Below are positions 1 through 11,689 of a DNA stretch of 64,000 bases, in pieces (position 1 is the first letter of the stretch; each line of letters starts with the position of its first letter). Source of the stretch: Erpobdella octoculata (taxonomy: Eukaryota > Annelida > Clitellata > Hirudinida > Erpobdellidae); NCBI GenBank assembly GCA_963978895.1, contig OZ022247.1:1570256-1634255 (forward strand). The letters are read 5' to 3'. A program made the translations under genes and the position numbers. The notes beneath the pieces were generated by a model. It saw nothing but the letters and a program-made list of their open reading frames with translations, made no database searches and was not told the origin of the DNA.

Positions 1-485
1 ATGTATGTATGTATGTATGTATGTATGTATGTATGTATGTATGTATGTATGTATGTATGTATGTATGTATGTATGTATGTATGTATGTATGTATGTATGT
101 ATGTATGTATGTATGTATGTATGTATGTATGTATGTATGTATGTATGTATGTATGTATGTATGTATGTATGTATGTATGTATGTATGTATGTATGTATGT
201 ATGTATGTATGTATGTATGTATGTATGTATGTATGTATGTATGTATGTATGTATGTATGTATGTATGTATGTATGTATGTATGTATGTATGTATGTATGT
301 ATGTATGTATGTATGTATGTATGTATGTATGTATGTATGTATGTATGTATGTATGTATGTATGTATGTATGTATGTATGTATGTATGTATGTATGTAGTA
401 TGTAGTATGTAGTATGTATGAATATATGTATGTATGTATGTTAAAATGCTTGTATGTATGCATGTATGTATATAAGTATGTATGT
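1..485. repeat. (ATGT)n microsatellite at window edge
   Basis: A perfect ATGT tract runs from base 1 to about 396 and then decays through interrupted copies to about 485. It probably continues past the left edge. The open frames across it are only the repeat read in different frames. Confidence 0.97.
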
Positions 486-613
486 GTGCAATAAGTGACA
501 TCTTATGGAACTTTTAATATATAAACATAATTGTGACCTTGAGGAATCAAAAAGGAAGATAATGACTGTGGTGATAACAAGGATGGGGTGCGTGAGGATC
601 ATAATGACGATGA

Positions 614-1350
<737 letters not shown>

Positions 1351-1504
1351 TGTATGTATGTATGTGTGTTAATGTGATCTAGCTAAGAAGAACTTAACTT
1401 CTCAACCAATGACGATCAAACTGTAATAGAAAACAGAAAGAATTAAAGGATAGCTGCCGATAATAATAATATTAATCTAAGAACAATAAAAATAAAAAAG
1501 AAAT

Positions 1505-1592
1505 ATTTTTAGTATTATTATTTGTAGTAGTAGTAGCAGTAGTAGTAATAATAGTAGTAGGAGTAGTAGTAGTAGTAGTAGTAGTAAAATTA
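1505..1592. repeat. (TAG)n-type triplet repeat
   Basis: An imperfect TAG/TAA triplet tract with no coding evidence. Confidence 0.85.
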
Positions 1593-1829
1593 GTAATAAT
1601 ACATTTTTTAGTTATTATAGCAATGGTAGAAAGGAAGTAATTAAACAAGCTGAAATCCCTAAAAACCCCTCTAAATGACACAATCCATATACAAAGTGTA
1701 AGGAGATGGAGGGAAGCAAACTGGCGACGAGCATTCAAAAAATAGAATGTGACCCCTGTCGACTCCTGTTGGGGTTAAAAAAATTTATTCTATTTATAAA
1801 ATCAATACGATCATCATAGTAACCACTGT

Positions 1830-1840
1830 AATCATCATCG

Positions 1841-1928
<88 letters not shown>
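1830..1928. repeat. (ATC)n microsatellite
   Basis: A nearly pure ATC tract. A shorter relative lies at 2077-2100. The flanking open frames are low complexity and I do not call them genes. Confidence 0.95.
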
Positions 1929-2296
1929 TTTAAAGGGTCTCCTTCCCTGTCCTCCATTCTCCACCCCAATAACACCGGCCTTCGCCGTTCTTCTGTTTGT
2001 CTTCTATTTCTCCCCATCTCAAATCTTCTTCTCGTTTCTCTTCCTCTTTCATTACTATTGCGTCATCGCCGTCAGTCATCATCATCATCATCATCATCGT
2101 CTTCGTCGCCATTTTGATTTTTTTGACGCCACAAGCACTACTTGCTCGGATTGCCGCATCACGATACATATCGCTGTGTAAGGAAGCAATTACCAATTGA
2201 TTTCGAACTTTTTAAACATCGTCCCAGCTTTCTCGTTTATTTTTGGATTCTATTCGTGTTTAGATGCGTCTTTTTTATTGTGTTCTGCTAATAGTC

Positions 2297-2453
<157 letters not shown>

Positions 2454-2639
2454 CCCAGGACTGGCCGAACCGAAGCATTCTTGTGGCAAGTATAGGGGTT
2501 TTTGGTCCATAGAAACAGGCCGGACCCAAATCAACACAACTTGTAGGGAATTTTGGTTCTTTACACAACAAATATCTCAGTTCTTCCTTGCAGTTGTAGT
2601 TCAACTGTTGAGTATGATGGTTGTGATATTTAATAATTA

Positions 2640-2995
2640 TTATTGCTGTTATTATTATTAAGTGGTATTATATTTATTATTATTATTATTATTGTTATTA
2701 TTATTATTATTATCAAGACAACTTTGTTCGTGATAATTGTGGTGACAATGATTTCGAATATTTAATTGCGACGATAAGTCCAACTGGTTCAATCCACTAC
2801 TTCAAACCACTCACTCATTTGATGCTGTTGAGTAGTTATTAATATAAATTATTATTATTATTATTAATAAAGTCAATAATAAACTATAATTTTTAATTTC
2901 ATTGTTATCGTCATCGTCATCGTCGTCGTCGTCGTCATCATTATCATCATCGTCGTCATAATCATCATCATCGTCGTCGTCGTCATCAGCATAGC
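2640..2995. repeat. ATT and GTC/ATC triplet repeats
   Basis: Two triplet-rich blocks: ATT at 2640-2715 and 2848-2870, and a GTC/ATC mixture at 2903-2990. The spacer between them shows no gene. Confidence 0.85.
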
Positions 2996-3721
2996 TATTG
3001 GTTTTATTTTAATTTATAGTTGATATTCGTCGCCGATATTTTCTACATGCTTTCGTCGCAATTTTGCAATCAAATGAACTGTTTGGTTGTTTCCTTCAAA
3101 AGTTTTCCGTTCAACGTTTAGCATTCCGCTTATTTTAATACGACTTTTTGATTCCAAATGCAATGAAAGTCGTATAATTAATTGCCAGCAAGATTCAAGT
3201 GAATAAACATTTACTTTCTCACTATCTTGCTCCGCCTCTCTCTGTTTCTGCTTCTATTTCTATCTCTCTCTATCTCTCTCACTGCTGAATCTACCTGTCA
3301 AATTCAAGCCCAACCACCACTGGCATCATCACTGTCATCAACACTAACTTCATTCCTTTCATCACCACTGTCACTACCATTGCTATCACCGCCTATACTA
3401 TCACCACCACCACCACTACCGTCACCACTTCTACTCGCACCCCACCCTAACTTTCTCCCACGGCACATAATCTTCAGCCTGCCCCCGTCTTATCACCTCC
3501 TCCATTTCCTCGGCTTTATTACCTCCGGCAGAATGCGCATCGTCTTCGTAACTAAAGCCGCCGGAAAGCAACTGTTTCATTACGCGAGCAAGTCATTCGA
3601 TCCAGCCTTACCTACCTTTTCTGACGCTTTTAATCACGTTCACACATACTCGTAGAAAATGGGTACGTACACACACACATCCCTGATTGGGTATGTATGT
3701 ACTCGTGTGTGGTACGCGCAC

Positions 3722-4083
3722 GGTGGTTCACGCCAGCCTGGATACACGTCTCCACCAGGATACATGTGTCAACCTGAATACATATATCTACCTGGATACA
3801 TATATTTACCTGAATACACAAGTCTACCTGTATACAGATGTATACCTGAATAATACACATGTCTACTTGGATACATATGTCTACGATTGTCTACCTGAAT
3901 ACATATCTCTACCAGAATACATATGTCTACCAGGATACATATGTATACCTGGATACGTATGTCTAACTGGATACATATGTCTAAATGAATACATATGTCT
4001 ACCTGGATACACATGGCCATCTGGATACACATGTCTATCTGGATACACATGTCTACCTGGATACACATGTCTACCTGGATATT
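3722..4083. repeat. 18-bp minisatellite (TACCTGGATACATATGTC type)
   Basis: About 19 copies of an 18-base unit, variable at a few positions (CTGGATACA versus CTGAATACA). Because 18 is a multiple of three, long frames stay open on both strands. Their products are simple repeats, so I treat the array as non-coding. Confidence 0.9.
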
Positions 4084-5330
4084 ATTTGTGGTTAAACTTT
4101 TTGAAAGTATTTAAAACACAATCAACTCCACTTGGAAACTGTAAAATCAATTTAATAAAAAGCAAATAAATTCAACAAAGCTGTTTTTGGAGTTTACAAA
4201 AAAATGTCTCTCAACGGTTTGCTGTTTACTCCTGTTATAGTTACCGACCACATCCATCGCAGTCGTTGTCTTAGCGATCACGGGACACATCGAAGTGCAC
4301 AGTCCTGACGAAGGAAAAATTGCATCACTGTCTGATATACTTGAGCAGGTCGGATATCACATGTGAGATACCTGAAAATGCAATCGTATCAGTTAGCTAG
4401 CTGTACCTGCGTTTTAGCAAAAAGATAGCCTTAATGTAGTAGGTCTGGATTTGTTTTCAATTTTGTATCGACGAACAGATGTCCCAACAATTGGAAAAAA
4501 ACTGGAGAACATTGTTGTGCTTTTTCGGTGATCTATTCGGAGGATCGAAGGCTAGGTAGATGGTATCAGCTTGTTGAAGCATTCGGCTAGCTTACACTCG
4601 TTGACGACTAAAAGCTTCCAATAGGCTGGGTAGTTTATCTTTATATGCAGCCATGCATTTATAAGCCGGTAAGCGATTAAATATCTGCATATTCAATAAT
4701 TTTTATTTTTTTATTTGTTCGCCAGACCGGTAACATGTTAGTTGACAAAATCAATAATAACGAAGGAGATGTATGTAGCTTCTTAAAATGAGAAGCAGAT
4801 TCTTAACGATTAAAATTCGAATGAGTTGTTTAATGCTGGTAAGCTCTTATTCGGCCATTTTACTCTTTTTAGTATACAAATAAAATCTGCGTCTTCTTTC
4901 TGTCCATTTTTTTCTTTTCCATCAACGTTTTTCATTTATTTTTATTTTAACTCCCTAAATAAATTGCAGGAATAGTTGAAAATTATTTATTTGTATTATT
5001 TACTAACACAAATCAATGCCGTCAACGAATTTTAACTACTTTTTAAATATTGATTAAACCGCCATGATATCTTCTTGTTGTTGCTTCATCATACACGAGC
5101 GCAAACACTTTGCTTGTATTATTATATCAATAAAGCTAATTAGATATTCAACAGGCGTGAGTCAAAAAAATTCAAAAAGGAGAATAGGGGCAGGTATTCC
5201 GAATAATTGAAAAACAGGTAAAAACAATCTAGTCACGTATAGCTATTTAGTTATACAAACTTGTTTGGGATTGCTGAATATTTCCAGATTTTCCAGTAAG
5301 TTATTTAAATGTCAAAACATTCGGAGTTAT
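4084..5330. other. AT-rich spacer, no gene seen
   Basis: No open frame, RNA gene or clear repeat is seen. The right end near 5040-5070 resembles the distal upstream flank of the small secreted-protein genes (compare 8440-8470), so the duplicated unit may begin there. Confidence 0.5.
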
Positions 5331-5340
5331 TTTCAATTTG

Positions 5341-5432
5341 GGGGTTTATTTGCCCTACAAATCCCCTAACTCGGAAGGCAGTCTAGTCTCACATCTCTAT
5401 AAATATGCGGCTTATGAAGCTGGTTCTGGTGT
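5341..5432 (+). promoter_or_regulatory. Core promoter of secreted-protein copy 1
   Basis: Three blocks shared with all sister copies: TGCCCTACAAATCCCCTAAC at 5351-5370, a TATA box TATAAATA at 5398-5405, and a downstream block GGCTTATGAAGCTGGTTCTG just after it. The start codon is 133 bases past the TATA box. Conservation among copies that differ elsewhere supports function. The role as promoter is inferred from the TATA box and its position. Confidence 0.75.
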
Positions 5433-5537
5433 TTCTAAAATATTTTCTGGATTTCGCCTTTGTTATTTAGCTAGTGTTATATTAAAGAAAGTCATTGCAA
5501 CGATTAAGTATTTTATTGAACCGACTCAAGAAGCACG

Positions 5538-5885
5538 ATGAACAGGTTCTCAGCATTGTCCTTTTGTTTGGCCTATTTACTGATGATGGCAAGCGTACCA
5601 GAGAGAGCCGAAGCTACCTATGAAGACTGCGTCACATTGACCAAAGGAGTCCAGAAAATATACGACCACCAAGCTGAAGAAAAAACAACAACAACAACGG
5701 CCAATCAAACTCTCTCGGCCGATAATATTAGAGATTATCGAATGGCTCTAATAATAACAGGAGAGAAAAAAGCAACTGACGCTGACAAGGTAGAATTCCC
5801 GGGTATAGAAAATCTGATCTGGCCAATGGGGAGAATAAAACTGGCTTTGGAGCGTTTGAACCGGACGTCTTTAACTTGCTTTTAA
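5538..5885 (+). CDS. Small secreted two-cysteine protein, copy 1
   Basis: A 115-residue single-exon protein. Residues 1-26 form a signal peptide (hydrophobic core LSFCLAYLLMM) ending at an Ala-rich cleavage region. The mature chain begins near TYEDC, has its second Cys as the penultimate residue, and carries the family block EFPGIENLIWP. No known family is recognised. This is the most diverged of the six copies: it has a Thr-rich insertion (KTTTTTANQT, about residues 50-60), it lacks the RNLT glycosylation site before the conserved D-A/V-D, and it lacks the final Glu. The ATG was chosen because it starts the signal peptide and lies downstream of the shared TATA box. Probably secreted, with one intramolecular disulfide (inference). 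Confidence 0.8.
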   Translation: MNRFSALSFCLAYLLMMASVPERAEATYEDCVTLTKGVQKIYDHQAEEKTTTTTANQTLSADNIRDYRMALIITGEKKATDADKVEFPGIENLIWPMGRIKLALERLNRTSLTCF

Positions 5886-6260
5886 TGTCCATGAGGACTC
5901 GTTTATTTGAGAATCTACCAAAAATAACATTGTAATTTAACTATTTATGCAATTTCAAAAGTTTGAAATAATTTTTTTGTTTGTTCTTATTTGCTTCGCA
6001 CGCAACACGATAAATCTTATCAAAAATATTTTTCTTGTTAATCTGATTTTGAAGCTAAATGAAGATTGCCTCTTATGTAAAATGTTGCTTTTTTAAAAAA
6101 AAGTTAAGTTAACTAATAAATACGTTGAGGTCAGGCAGAGAGAAAAGTGAAAATTGATGTATTTGTGGGTGGATGAGTTAGTGGCAGCAGTTCCGGATTA
6201 AGTCAAACGGTGAACTCGCAGGACATTAATCTGATTTGAAGTTCTTTCACCCACCGTAGT

Positions 6261-6550
6261 GAGTACTGTATCAAAATACTATATCACAATGCTATGATAC
6301 AACACTGTAGCACAGTGCTATGATACAGTACTTTAGCACAGTCCTATGATACAAATATATCTATGATACAAATGTATCAAAATACTATATCACAATGCTA
6401 TGATACAAAGCTGTAGCACAGTGCTATGATACAGTACTGTAGGCGACTGTAGCACAGTGCTATGATACAGTACTGTAGGCGACTGTAGCACAGTGCTATG
6501 ATACAGTACTGTAGGCGACTGTAGCACAGTGCTATGATACAGTACTGTAG
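6261..6550. repeat. 36-bp minisatellite with palindromic core
   Basis: Units of about 36 bases with the core CTGTAGCACAGTGCTATGAT. The last three copies (6430-6548) are nearly identical and the left copies are degenerate. The core TAGCACAGTGCTA is an imperfect palindrome. Confidence 0.9.
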
Positions 6551-7120
6551 TAACCTTGCGGATGAGTCGGCAACTGATTCCGAATGCTTCTTCGCCGACT
6601 GATCGTTGAAGTTGAAGGGGATAAATAATGATACCGATGTCGAAATAGTATCAATGAGTCTCAGTTTGGTTTGTTTTTAAGTTATCGCAAAAAAACACAA
6701 GACAAACCAAAATATTCAGAAAACCGAAAAACAATTTCTTTTAAATCCATATCATAGTGAAAAATATCCTGCATTAAATCTCTATAATAATAAACGAAAT
6801 AAAAATAAAAAATAAATTAAAAAAAATAAACTAATTTAACATCAAAAAGGGCCTGTGACGATCCGGAAAAGTTTTACAAGTTTGATTTTGGAAATAAAAA
6901 ATAAACTTTAAAAATGCAGAAATTTAAAGCGATTGTTTGTTTGTTTTTTAATTTACTTTCTTGGAGAAGCGCTTTTTATAAGTTTTCTGTATTTTTAGGG
7001 CAAAAATTTAGAATTTTTCAGATGATGTATAAATAATAGATTTTGCATTATTTCTAAAAAAAAAAAGCTATATAATAACATGTAGAGTACCGTGTGTAGT
7101 GTAGTCGCATCAACAGTTTA
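6551..7120. other. AT-rich spacer, no gene seen
   Basis: Low-complexity A/T runs. No gene or clear structure is seen. Confidence 0.5.
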
Positions 7121-7124
7121 GTCA

Positions 7125-7300
7125 CCTGTATCCACAAAAACATTACATCTACATGTAACCACAAAACATTACATCTACATGTAACCACAAAAAGCACTAC
7201 AGTCACATGTAATCACAAGACAATGTAGTAAAATGTAACAGCAAATACATTACAGTTACATACAAACCAGAAAATTTTAGTATAACATCTAAACACAAAG
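7125..7300. repeat. Degenerate ~26-bp tandem repeat
   Basis: About six diverged copies of a unit like ACATGTAACCACAAAACATT. Confidence 0.75.
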
Positions 7301-8700
7301 ATAATACAGCAACTGTAAATTTAATAAAAATAAAAGGTTGACATTTTGGAACTGGCAATAATGGCCACCAGATCACATTTGTCTGTTAATATATACATTT
7401 CTTTTTAGAACCTTCTTTCTATTTTTTTCAGAATAGTACATCTTACTCATTCGTCTCCCTAAAATGTGTAAAAAGAAACAGCATTTCATGGTGGTATTGA
7501 GACCAGTATTTAAATAATGTTTTTATTCGCTTGTATGCATCAACTGCATGGTGGAGTAATTATTCCAGTTAAGAGTGACACATTGGAATGGAGAAAACGA
7601 TATTAAGAAAGGGAGAGAGAGGGAGAAAGAGAGAGAGAAAAAGAGAGAGAGATAAAATGAGAGAAATAAGAGATAGAGAGAGCAAAAAAACAATTGATTG
7701 CGCATATCATGAATGAAAACGAGTACGAGAAACAATTATTGGAACATTATAATAGGAATATATAAACCCAAGCCATTGTAGCAGTTGATTAATCTATACA
7801 TTCCTCATTTCTTTCAGTTATATTAGTTTTAGTCTTAGTTTTTCTTTTAATCTTTTTAGCCCCTTTTTGGAAGCTTGTTTTTAAGAAAGGAACTCGATGA
7901 TGACTGGTGAGGGAAAAAAAAACTCAAATCTAGACACCGTAGAGAGTTGGGGTTTTTTGCAATAGATTTGTGCCAATATTTAATTTTGGAGGCGCCTATG
8001 TAATTTAAAGTTGTTTTCAGCAGTGATTTTGGATTTCGTAGGTGGAAATTTTCGATTGTATTAAGTGTTGGGGGAATATTCACCTACAAAAATTAATCGA
8101 CTTAACTACTGTTCAAGGCTAATAATAATGAAATGAACTTTCAATATGGATGATTTAAATACAAAGTTTACGGTTTCTTTTAATTGTAAAACTGGAAATT
8201 GTAAATTTGTAAAAAAAATAATGAGAATATTTTTAAATCGTAAGTATTTATAAATTGATAAAATAATGAATATTGTCCTAAACAAAAAAGGCTTTGGAAT
8301 TTTTTTCTCTTTCTATCACTCTTCTAATTTTCTAAAACTTTTTCTTTTTTCATTCTTTACTTCCAGTTACTCGTTTCGATCTTTTTTTTTAACTTTTCTG
8401 AAAAGATTCAATTTTGATTAAAAAAACACATCTATTATTTAAATATTGATTAAAACCTCATAAATTCGTTTTATTTTATTCCGGACGCAGGCTTTAATTT
8501 TTTGCATAATTTTCTCAAATCGATTGAAAAACGAAACTAGTACAAATAGAAAAGAAAACAATTGAGGATAATGAGGGGCTGTTGTGTTAACACCAGAGAG
8601 AAACGTTCAACAGAAATGCACGTTTTTAAACAACAACAAAAAAGATTGTGGTGTTTAAATTCAGTGTGGTCTTTTTAAATTTCAATAACATTATGATGTA
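7301..8700. other. Spacer with GA-rich tract and secreted-family upstream flank
   Basis: A GA-rich tract sits at 7608-7680. From about 8440 to 8640 the sequence resembles, in the opposite orientation, the distal upstream flanks of the minus-strand copies (for example 11690-11850): both hold TTTGCATAATTTT-like and GTGTTAACACCAG-like stretches. No gene is called. Confidence 0.5.
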
Positions 8701-8708
8701 TTTTATGT

Positions 8709-8806
8709 GGTGGGGTCCATTTGCCCTACAAACCCCTGATTCTGTTTCCACACTAATTTCAGATTTATATAAATATAGGTGGTTTATGAAACTGGTTCTT
8801 GTGGCA
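8709..8806 (+). promoter_or_regulatory. Core promoter of secreted-protein copy 2
   Basis: It holds TGCCCTACAAACCCCT at 8722-8737, TATAAATA at 8768-8775 inside a longer TA stretch, and the downstream block GGTTTATGAAACTGGTTCTTG. The ATG is 137 bases past the TATA box, nearly the same as in copy 1. Confidence 0.78.
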
Positions 8807-8911
8807 ATAAATTTTGTTTTACTTTGCTTAAACTAAAAATTATTTTTCTAGTATTATTTTAACAGTTTGTTTTAAAGTTAGAGTTTAAAATTAAACACAA
8901 TTTAAAACAAA

Positions 8912-9250
8912 ATGGAACAAAAGTTTGCTTCACTTTTTGCTTGTTTGACTTGCCTGCTTATGATGTCAAGCGTGCCAAATGAAACCGAGGCCAGCTATCA
9001 AGATTGCCGCGTTTTTTTCGACGGCATGCTCAATGTGTACAGATCGGCAAAAGCGCTCAAGGGAAACACGAGTGAGGAGGAGAACAGAGCTATACTTGAC
9101 AGAGTCAGGGATTTGATAATGCAAAGGGCAAACCTAACGGACGCCGACAGACAAGAACTACCTGGTATAGAACAGTTTATGTGGCCCTTAGACAGATTAG
9201 CAGAGGTGTTCAACAACTATAATAGAACGGCCAAAGAATGTTACGAATGA
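8912..9250 (+). CDS. Small secreted two-cysteine protein, copy 2
   Basis: A 112-residue single-exon protein. The signal peptide (core LFACLTCLLMM) ends near residue 27 before SYQDC. It carries RANLTDADR followed by ELPGIEQFMWP, an amphipathic helical tail and a terminal CYE. N-linked sites are visible at NTS, NLT and NRT. The mature protein is acidic and basic by turns and probably helical, with two Cys about 78 residues apart. It is intact and lies on + like copy 1, facing the four minus-strand copies. Function unknown. Confidence 0.85.
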   Translation: MEQKFASLFACLTCLLMMSSVPNETEASYQDCRVFFDGMLNVYRSAKALKGNTSEEENRAILDRVRDLIMQRANLTDADRQELPGIEQFMWPLDRLAEVFNNYNRTAKECYE

Positions 9251-9700
9251 TCAAACGGGATATGTTTTTCTTGAAAAGAAAAAAAAATTAATCACGTTGT
9301 TATTTAACTCTTTAGTCGTTAAAAATTTGAATTTTTTAAATTCAGGTTATTATTTTTGAATTGATTGCTTTTTAAAATTTGTATATAAAAGAATATTAAA
9401 ACTCAAACAAGATTGAAACTTAAAAAAAAAATTACAGCACTCAAAGCTAGTCTCTCTTTTTAAATCTATTTTTTTTATATTTTATGCATCGCTATCTCAA
9501 ATGAGTATTCCAAAATTCAACTTGTCCGTTGTTCAGAAAGTGGGTTGGGTTGTACCAGTTTCTAAAAAATTTAGTTTTAATTTCAGTGACGAAATCTTAG
9601 TGAAAATTAAGTTTCAGTTTAATATAACTGATTTTTTCGTAGGAAAAAGCAGATAATTTTGTAAGATTGTATGTCAATATTTATTCAGAAAGAAATCAAT
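9251..9700. other. 3' flank of copy 2, no further gene seen
   Basis: AT-rich. A possible ATTAAA polyadenylation hexamer lies near 9395. Nothing else is supported. Confidence 0.45.
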
Positions 9701-9707
9701 TTAGATA

Positions 9708-9862
9708 AACCCACAACCAATTTAGCTAAACCCACAACCAATTCAGCTAAACCCACAACTAGTTCAGCTGAACCCACAACCACTTCTGCTAAACCCCTAA
9801 CCAGTTCAGTTAAACCCACAACCAGTTCAGCTAAACCCACAACCAGTTCGGCTAAACCCACG
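9708..9862. repeat. 21-bp minisatellite encoding a Thr/Pro/Ser-rich frame
   Basis: About eight copies of a 21-base unit like AAACCCACAACCAGTTCAGCT. On + one frame reads repeats of AKPTTSS for about 60 residues and then stops near 9886. It lies exactly between the + and - halves of the gene cluster. No signal peptide or splice site joins it to a gene, so it is annotated as a repeat only. Confidence 0.9.
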
Positions 9863-10095
9863 TCTACTGAAGCAGACGTCGTATGATTCAATGAGACATC
9901 TACAACTAAGAATTGGCCAATAATGGAAATCTTACAAAATTTGCATTGCGAAATCGAATGTGCTTCAGAAGCAGGTTATGTTTAAAATGCTATCGATTGA
10001 AAAATACGAAAATAGTTAAAATTTGATACTGTAATTAACAAACAGTTGAATTACATAAGGAGTTTGTTGTTTTTCAAATAAAAATCTCCGTTTGG

Positions 10096-10437
10096 TTATT
10101 CAACGCACTCAAGTGTTGCCGAATTAAATTTAGTCAAAGCCCCTAATATTCTGTCTTTTGGCCACATTAGTTGTTCTATGCCCGGGAACTCCACTCTATC
10201 GACATCAGTGAGATTTCTTTTTCTGTATATGAGAGCGTATATTTGAACGGCTTTTAAGTTGATTTCTTCAGAACTTGCATTGACAGAGTTCAATTTCATG
10301 GATGCGTTAACCACGGCATCTAAGCCCTCGAAAAAAGTAATGCAGTCTTGATAGTTTGCTTCTGTATTCTTTGGCACGTTGGCCATCACTAGAAAGTAAA
10401 TCACTAGACCAGAGAGTTGCAACAAATGTTGTATCAT
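10096..10437 (-). CDS. Small secreted two-cysteine protein, copy 3
   Basis: A 113-residue single-exon protein. The signal peptide (core LSGLVIYFLVM) is followed by NYQDC, then the family middle region with NAS motifs, RKRNLTDVDRVEFPGIEQ and MWP, and a C-terminal tail ending in CVE. It is the leftmost of four minus-strand tandem copies and is closest to copy 5 in the middle region (VVNAS, LNSVNAS). Its TATA box lies 92 bases upstream of the ATG. Probably secreted and N-glycosylated. Function unknown. Confidence 0.85.
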   Translation of the reverse strand: MIQHLLQLSGLVIYFLVMANVPKNTEANYQDCITFFEGLDAVVNASMKLNSVNASSEEINLKAVQIYALIYRKRNLTDVDRVEFPGIEQLMWPKDRILGALTKFNSATLECVE

Positions 10438-10512
10438 TTTTCTTTTAACGAGTTTAATACAATTTCAAACTTGAGAATAAATTGTTTCAATATCACTAGC
10501 TGAAGTTAGACC

Positions 10513-10595
10513 AGTTTCGTAAAACACGTATTTATAGAAATCTGAGGTTAATGCGCCAACTGAGTTAAGGGGTTTGTAGAGCAGATTGACCCCGA
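10513..10595 (-). promoter_or_regulatory. Core promoter of secreted-protein copy 3
   Basis: On the minus strand: CTGCTCTACAAACCCCTTAA, then AACTCAGTTGGCGCA, then TATAAATA (10529-10536) followed by CGTGTTTTACGAAACTGGT. The same order and spacing are seen in the sister copies. Confidence 0.76.
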
Positions 10596-11076
10596 ATATG
10601 AAAGAGATTCCTTACTGAATTCAACAATATAGTTTACGATTTGCAGTAAAACGAGAAGTTTTCTTTAAATGTTTGTGTCTTATTTTAACACCAGCCCATT
10701 TTTCAATGAAAGAAAAATAGCAATGATTTTTTTATAAATTTTGTTACAAATTATTAAGTCACTCTAATTTTTTAGCCCCTTAAAGACAGGTCCATGTCGC
10801 CGACCGGGGGTTCGGGTTTTTGCTAACCACAGCGCTGGTGTAGATGACGTGCATGACCCACACACGACTTTGGTAACCAAATATAATTAATAAAACAAAA
10901 ACTGCGGAAATAGAAAACTATAATAAAAATAAAAAGATGATAGTCATTGTAATGAAATTTTTCAAATGCCATCAATATAAAAATCCGAAAAAATTTAAAA
11001 ATTTAAATTTCTACTAAACAAATTAGTTGAATTACATTTTAAGTTTGTGGTGTTTTAAATAAAAGAACCCGTTTGG
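10596..11076. other. Duplicated flank between copies 3 and 4
   Basis: The stretch from about 10780 to 11076 matches 12440-12741 and 13725-14024 in order and content, including a CACAGCGCTGGTGTAGATG-like segment. It is therefore the 3' flank carried along with each duplicated gene. It contains no other gene. Confidence 0.6.
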
Positions 11077-11418
11077 TTATTCAAAACACTTATCAGTTGT
11101 AGAATTATAGTGGTCGAACGCTATTTCTATTCTGTCTATCGGCCAAAGCAGCTGCTCTATACCAGGAAGCTCGACCTTATCGGCCTCAGTTAGATTTCTT
11201 CTTAAGATCAAAATTTCATACAATTGACTGCTTCGATGTTCAAGTTCCTCGTGAGTTTCATTGATCGAGACAAATTTCATGGATGCCGTTATCATGGCAC
11301 GAAAGCCGTCCATGAAAGTGACGCAGTCTTGATAGCTAGCTTCTGCTTCCTTTGGCACGCTGGTCATCATTAGCAAGTAGATCGAACAAGCAAAAATAGA
11401 AAAAACCTTGCGCATCAT
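11077..11418 (-). CDS. Small secreted two-cysteine protein, copy 4
   Basis: A 113-residue single-exon protein. The signal peptide (FSIFACSIYLLMM) and cleavage region EAEA precede SYQDC. The C-terminal half carries RRNLTEADKVELPGIEQ then LLWP, and the chain ends in CFE. Two Cys lie in the mature chain, and NET, NLT and NST are visible. The start is the first of two adjacent Met codons. Copy 6 has an almost identical signal peptide, which suggests that these two are close relatives or exchanged sequence. Function unknown. Confidence 0.87.
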   Translation of the reverse strand: MMRKVFSIFACSIYLLMMTSVPKEAEASYQDCVTFMDGFRAMITASMKFVSINETHEELEHRSSQLYEILILRRNLTEADKVELPGIEQLLWPIDRIEIAFDHYNSTTDKCFE

Positions 11419-11510
11419 TTCGCTCTGAGTAGGTTGAATAAAATCGTTTAGTTTTGAAATCTGTTATAAAAACACCTGAACAATCTTAGCCAAATAAAAA
11501 AAGACACAAG

Positions 11511-11600
11511 GACCAGCTTCACAAACCACGTATTTATAGAGATCTTAAGCTGATGAGCCATCTGAGTTAGGGGGTTTGTAGGGCAGACAAACCCCAAATT
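11511..11600 (-). promoter_or_regulatory. Core promoter of secreted-protein copy 4
   Basis: On the minus strand: TGCCCTACAAACCCCCTAAC, AACTCAGATGGCTCA, TATAAATA (11531-11538), then CGTGGTTTGTGAAGCTGGTC. The best match to the consensus of the six. Confidence 0.8.
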
Positions 11601-11689
11601 AAAAGTAATCATAGTCTTGGTCAATTGAAAAAAATTCCTATTGATTGTAAACAATGTCATTTACGTTTTTTTTGCAGTAAAGCGTGAAA

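Noticed and set aside
3227..3655. 142-residue Ser/Leu/Pro-rich frame that looks like it begins with a signal peptide
   Set aside because: It starts at a non-ATG codon and is built from CT and ATC repeats. No splice or promoter support.
3722..4083. CRISPR-like regular repeats (also at 9708-9862, 49534-50405 and 6261-6550)
   Set aside because: Units are head-to-tail without unique spacers, and the DNA is eukaryotic. They are minisatellites.
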